Shown piece after piece: positions 60,342 to 64,000 of a stretch of DNA of 64,000 nucleotides. Below the pieces are notes generated by a model that was not told the origin of the DNA, ran no database searches, and saw nothing but the letters and a program-made list of their open reading frames with translations. Position 1 is the first letter of the stretch. Every line of letters starts with the position of its first letter. The position numbers were made by a program, and so were the translations under genes. The DNA is from Andrena cerasifolii (taxonomy: Eukaryota > Arthropoda > Insecta > Hymenoptera > Andrenidae), in NCBI RefSeq assembly GCF_050908995.1, contig NC_135118.1, positions 21,523,501 to 21,587,500 on the forward strand, in the 5' to 3' direction.

Positions 60342-63300
60342 TTAATTTAGCGTAGGAGCATTACATCGGATGCCTCATTTATTCGTGTTCATCAACAAAA
60401 AAATTTAGTACTGTGTATGTGTAGAACATTTTTGTCACAATGACGAATAAACTTGTATTTACCTATATTTGTAAATTATATGCATTGCGTGATGCATAGA
60501 CTGGATTCTTTGAGAGAAATGACATTACAAACACATTTACCTCACATTTACGTCCCCAGCGTAAATCTTTTACGTTTACGGTTAGGGGTAGACGTAGTAA
60601 TTTGCAACAGGGTAATCGTTCCAATATTCCTTTTATCGTCCTTCTTATATATTTAATTTCTTTCGTTTAAATACGTAAAACTATTACTCCACGAGATTTT
60701 CATTTAATTTATGCTAATATCTGACTGTATCATTCATTATATTATATAAAATGTATTTTCAATATACTTATTTTACATATCTGTTAATATACTTTCATCC
60801 TTGATACAATATCCTCTGAACAGAAACATTTGTTTACACATAATAGTTTCATAATTATTCCTCATGTGGACGTTGCATGGAAAATGAAACTATTTTAAAC
60901 TCCAAGAAGTACAGGAAATATATATAGTTGTAGTCTTTTGTGTACTTAAGATATTCTAACTAGGCTTGTAAAAAAGAACGGAAGAGGCATAGAAGTTCAA
61001 ATTATTTTAGATCCAAAGCATGGACATATATATATATAGTTATAACATTTCGTATACAGTAATTGTAAATATATTTACATTTAAGCGCATTTAAATAATC
61101 TAACATCTTGTAAGCATACTCCCAACAGTGTAATGAAACGCTAATTGCAATGAACTTAATTTATTAGAACATATTTAGCAAACTCTACAAGACTAAGAAT
61201 AATATTATATATAAGTCTACAGTACTTTATTTAATTATATATATAGGAAATTTATCATAATGAATAATTTTAAATATTAGTGCTAAAAATATCTAACAGT
61301 TGGTGTGCTGCAGAAAGAAAGGGAATATTTTAACACCGGCGATTTCTTTAAAAAAAAAAAGGAAATTTATTTTTTGTTCAGTCTCTGCATTGTACATTGT
61401 TGGTAACCTAATGTAAATACATACATCATGTAAGTTACATAAATCATATAATATTACGAACTTTGACTGGCACTGATGTTTGCAAAATAATGGCGTGAAC
61501 AATAGTACCTACATTCATCCTTTCGCATAGAATTGTTTACTCAAACACGATGGCACATATCTTGTTTTCCATACATATCAATCATATTATTATGGACTTA
61601 ATGTTATACATACTTACATAAATCTTTTGGGAATCAAAAGCTACAAAATTATTTTAAGTAGCGTAGAATGTTCTCAAGATTTATCAGCTTTGGCTTTTTT
61701 AAGTATGTTTCTTTTCAGTGACTCGATTGTGCAATTATATAAACATTCGATAGTACAAAACATTTTTAATCAATTAAATGCATGGTATGAACATTGGTTG
61801 AATTAAAAATCGTTCCTGTATACTATTTTCATCAAGAACGTCGTTGATTAATTACAATTGTGGAAGTACCAAGTATTGTTTTTTATGTAAAATCACGTTT
61901 TGAACCATATTTTATACTCGGCACGTAGAATTACGGGGATAAAATAATTAATTAAGGAAATACACGTTTTCCTAGTCTTTGCATAGTAGTCTTTTCATTA
62001 TTTATTAACTATAGTCTTACCGAACAGTTATACTACTTGTGAGATTTTATTTGCGTATTATTAATCCTCGGATAAGGCAATAGGGAAAATACAAATTAAT
62101 ATATGAAAGGTGTGTAACAAATCAGTGTAGCGCTTTCATTAATTATTGTGCAGTAGTTATGCACTTTTCCATTCTTCAACGTCTGTCTTTCTTTTCCAAA
62201 TAAACAGTCTTAACTGATAATAATAGATTGCCATTATACATGTCTGTTACCGCTAGCTAAAGAACTGTTTGTACAACAATCGAAACATTCTGTCCATAAA
62301 ATAGAATTCAGTTTGTCGTTTAATCGATGAAAAGTAATCCAGGCACTAGTGGGTTAATGCGTGCAAGATAAATTGTACCACTACATGTTCGTGTAATTAA
62401 ATATGTATACAGGCGCGTGAATTTTCATATAATTGTTTACAGTTACAACTTTCCAGCGACTATAAAAAATATGTTGAGAGGAAAATGTGTCCGGAAAATA
62501 TACTTATGAAAGCTCTGTGTTTACATGCTTAAATTAAGTGATTATAAATAAATTTCGCTTTGCGCAACACAAATAAGTAAATATGCTGCACGCTTCTGCC
62601 TCATTCTACGCACCTTCTATGCCTAAGGACTCGATAAACATATACTGTGAGATAAGTGTGATTTTCGTAGCGATACAAGTGCTTCTTAATTCCAAACCTT
62701 AAATACTCCAATGGATGTACAGCTCTTCGCAAAATACAAAAGGCTGTTCCCGTGCTACTGTACTTACATAGTTATCTACTATTCTCGGAATATAAAATAG
62801 CTTTTATTGCGTTTCTGTATAAATTTTAGGCGAATAACTATTTCCTGCTTGTAAATTCGCGTGATACTTCTTCCTGTGGACATTAGTCGGATCTTAAAGG
62901 ACAGTTCTGCTCAAGCTATCCTAATTACTTGAAAAGTGTAATACATAAAAGTAACAGTCTCGTTGGGAAACTTATAATGTAATTTATGAAATAGTCAAGA
63001 CTTGGCGATATTCCTTAAGGGAGCAATTGTAGTAAAACAATCGAGTGGAATGTTTGCTATCTGAAATTCGATATCATAAAAGTTAAACAGCAGACCCCTG
63101 TTGCTAGAACATAAATCAGTCAAAGTTTAAATGGTACTTATAAAGTGCAGATGCTTAACATCTCTTTCTTAAAAGTTTTATACTACACATAATTAACTCT
63201 ATTCTTGACATGAAACTATACTATTTGAAACTCGCGTCTTCTATCGAAAATAATATTACCATTCTAATTATTAAGCTAACAATGATTTTTTAATTCAAGT

Positions 63301-64000
63301 TCAAGAAAACGGTGTATTGATCAATTTAAATCACTCTTGTACTTTGGGGAAACAACTTGATAAGTTTCATTTGGTAGAAAAGAAAAGAACGACCACTACG
63401 TTACTATCTTTCATTGCTTGCATTGCTTGTTTAACTTTCTTTTTTTTTTTAAAAAAACTTGCAGTTTCATTGGCTAAAAATAAATGTTTTCCTTCACTAT
63501 AGCTCTAAGAATACATACTACCTATTGCTAAATTCAATAAAAATTGTAAAACTGTTTTGACACTTCGTGCTTAGTATTGTTATAAATACGTAATATCCAC
63601 TAATATTGAATAATACTGTTTGCAGTTATAGCTTACTTCAATGATAATGCATACAATTCTAAATGTTTTGTTTATCTTGAACAGGTCAGTGCTCCGTACT
63701 ATTTGAACGCTACGTAAAGTCCGTCGCGCGTTTTGGCGAAGCGCGACGAAGCGAATCGAAGAAATTAATAATAATTAATTGTCGCTGCGCTTCGGTCATC
63801 AATTGTTTGTAAATTTTTCTCTTCGTATCGCCGCATTCGCCAAAATGCCCAACGACCTTTAATCGTCTACAATCCCATGACCAATTATGCATTTTTCAGT
63901 TCTATCAATTGGCAATATTTTTTTAGCAACCCTGGTAAAATTTACTGCTTGTAAATAACATGATTTAATATTACTTTAAAAGACGACCAAAAACTTAGAA

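Larger units (their letters stand above)
57727..64000. other. AT-rich, ORF-poor 3' flank
   Basis: The region has no ORF with coding character, almost no mobile elements (one small TTAA element at 60158) and long A/T runs. Several TGTAAATA words (for example near 57844 and 61065) resemble Pumilio sites. This suits a long 3' UTR of the upstream gene or of a gene on the other strand, but it is not proved. A short CpG-richer patch at 63700-63900 was read on both strands and gave nothing I can name. Confidence 0.35.

Overview
This is a piece of a eukaryotic nuclear genome, AT-rich, with scattered CpG-rich patches and many small non-autonomous DNA transposons. I infer an insect, possibly a hymenopteran, from the CAAAATG start contexts, introns of about 75-320 bp beside longer ones, and the TTAA- and hAT-type MITEs. 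The species cannot be read from the sequence.

Only one gene is firmly supported, on the + strand at the right (50187-57726). Six small exons join in frame into a helical N-terminal region of about 320 residues. They lead to a large 3' exon coding about 1,306 more residues. That part is Lys/Ser/Asn-rich, with a SUMO-interacting motif (VIIDLTSD), four psi-K-x-E SUMO-acceptor matches, a Cys/His-rich cluster and a basic C-terminal tail. I do not recognise the family. The junction between the two halves is unusual: an alternative exon ends in a stop, its frame reopens after the stop, and the large frame has its own ATG. Upstream lie a CpG-rich region with CCAAT boxes (49.6-50.1 kb) and a simple-repeat-rich CpG region (47.3-48.9 kb).

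From 1 to about 49 kb the window is intronic or intergenic. One internal-type exon with strong splice sites stands at 12906-13005, and possible first-exon donors lie near 35.2 kb (+) and 44.2 kb (-). The rest is dominated by mobile elements: four copies of a 440-bp foldback MITE; four TTAA-flanked elements starting GGGG; several TTAA-flanked elements starting CCC/CCT, most with a hairpin just inside the end; five hAT-type MITEs with 8-bp target duplications; TA-flanked elements sharing a GGGTAAAGGACCC terminus; and a nested cluster at 39.0-42.5 kb where MITEs sit inside other elements. A LINE fragment, a three-copy interspersed repeat and several micro/minisatellites complete the picture.

From 57.7 to 64 kb the sequence is AT-rich, ORF-poor and nearly free of mobile elements. 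It may hold a long 3' UTR of the gene or of a neighbour. No rRNA, convincing tRNA, CRISPR array or bacterial-type operon was seen.
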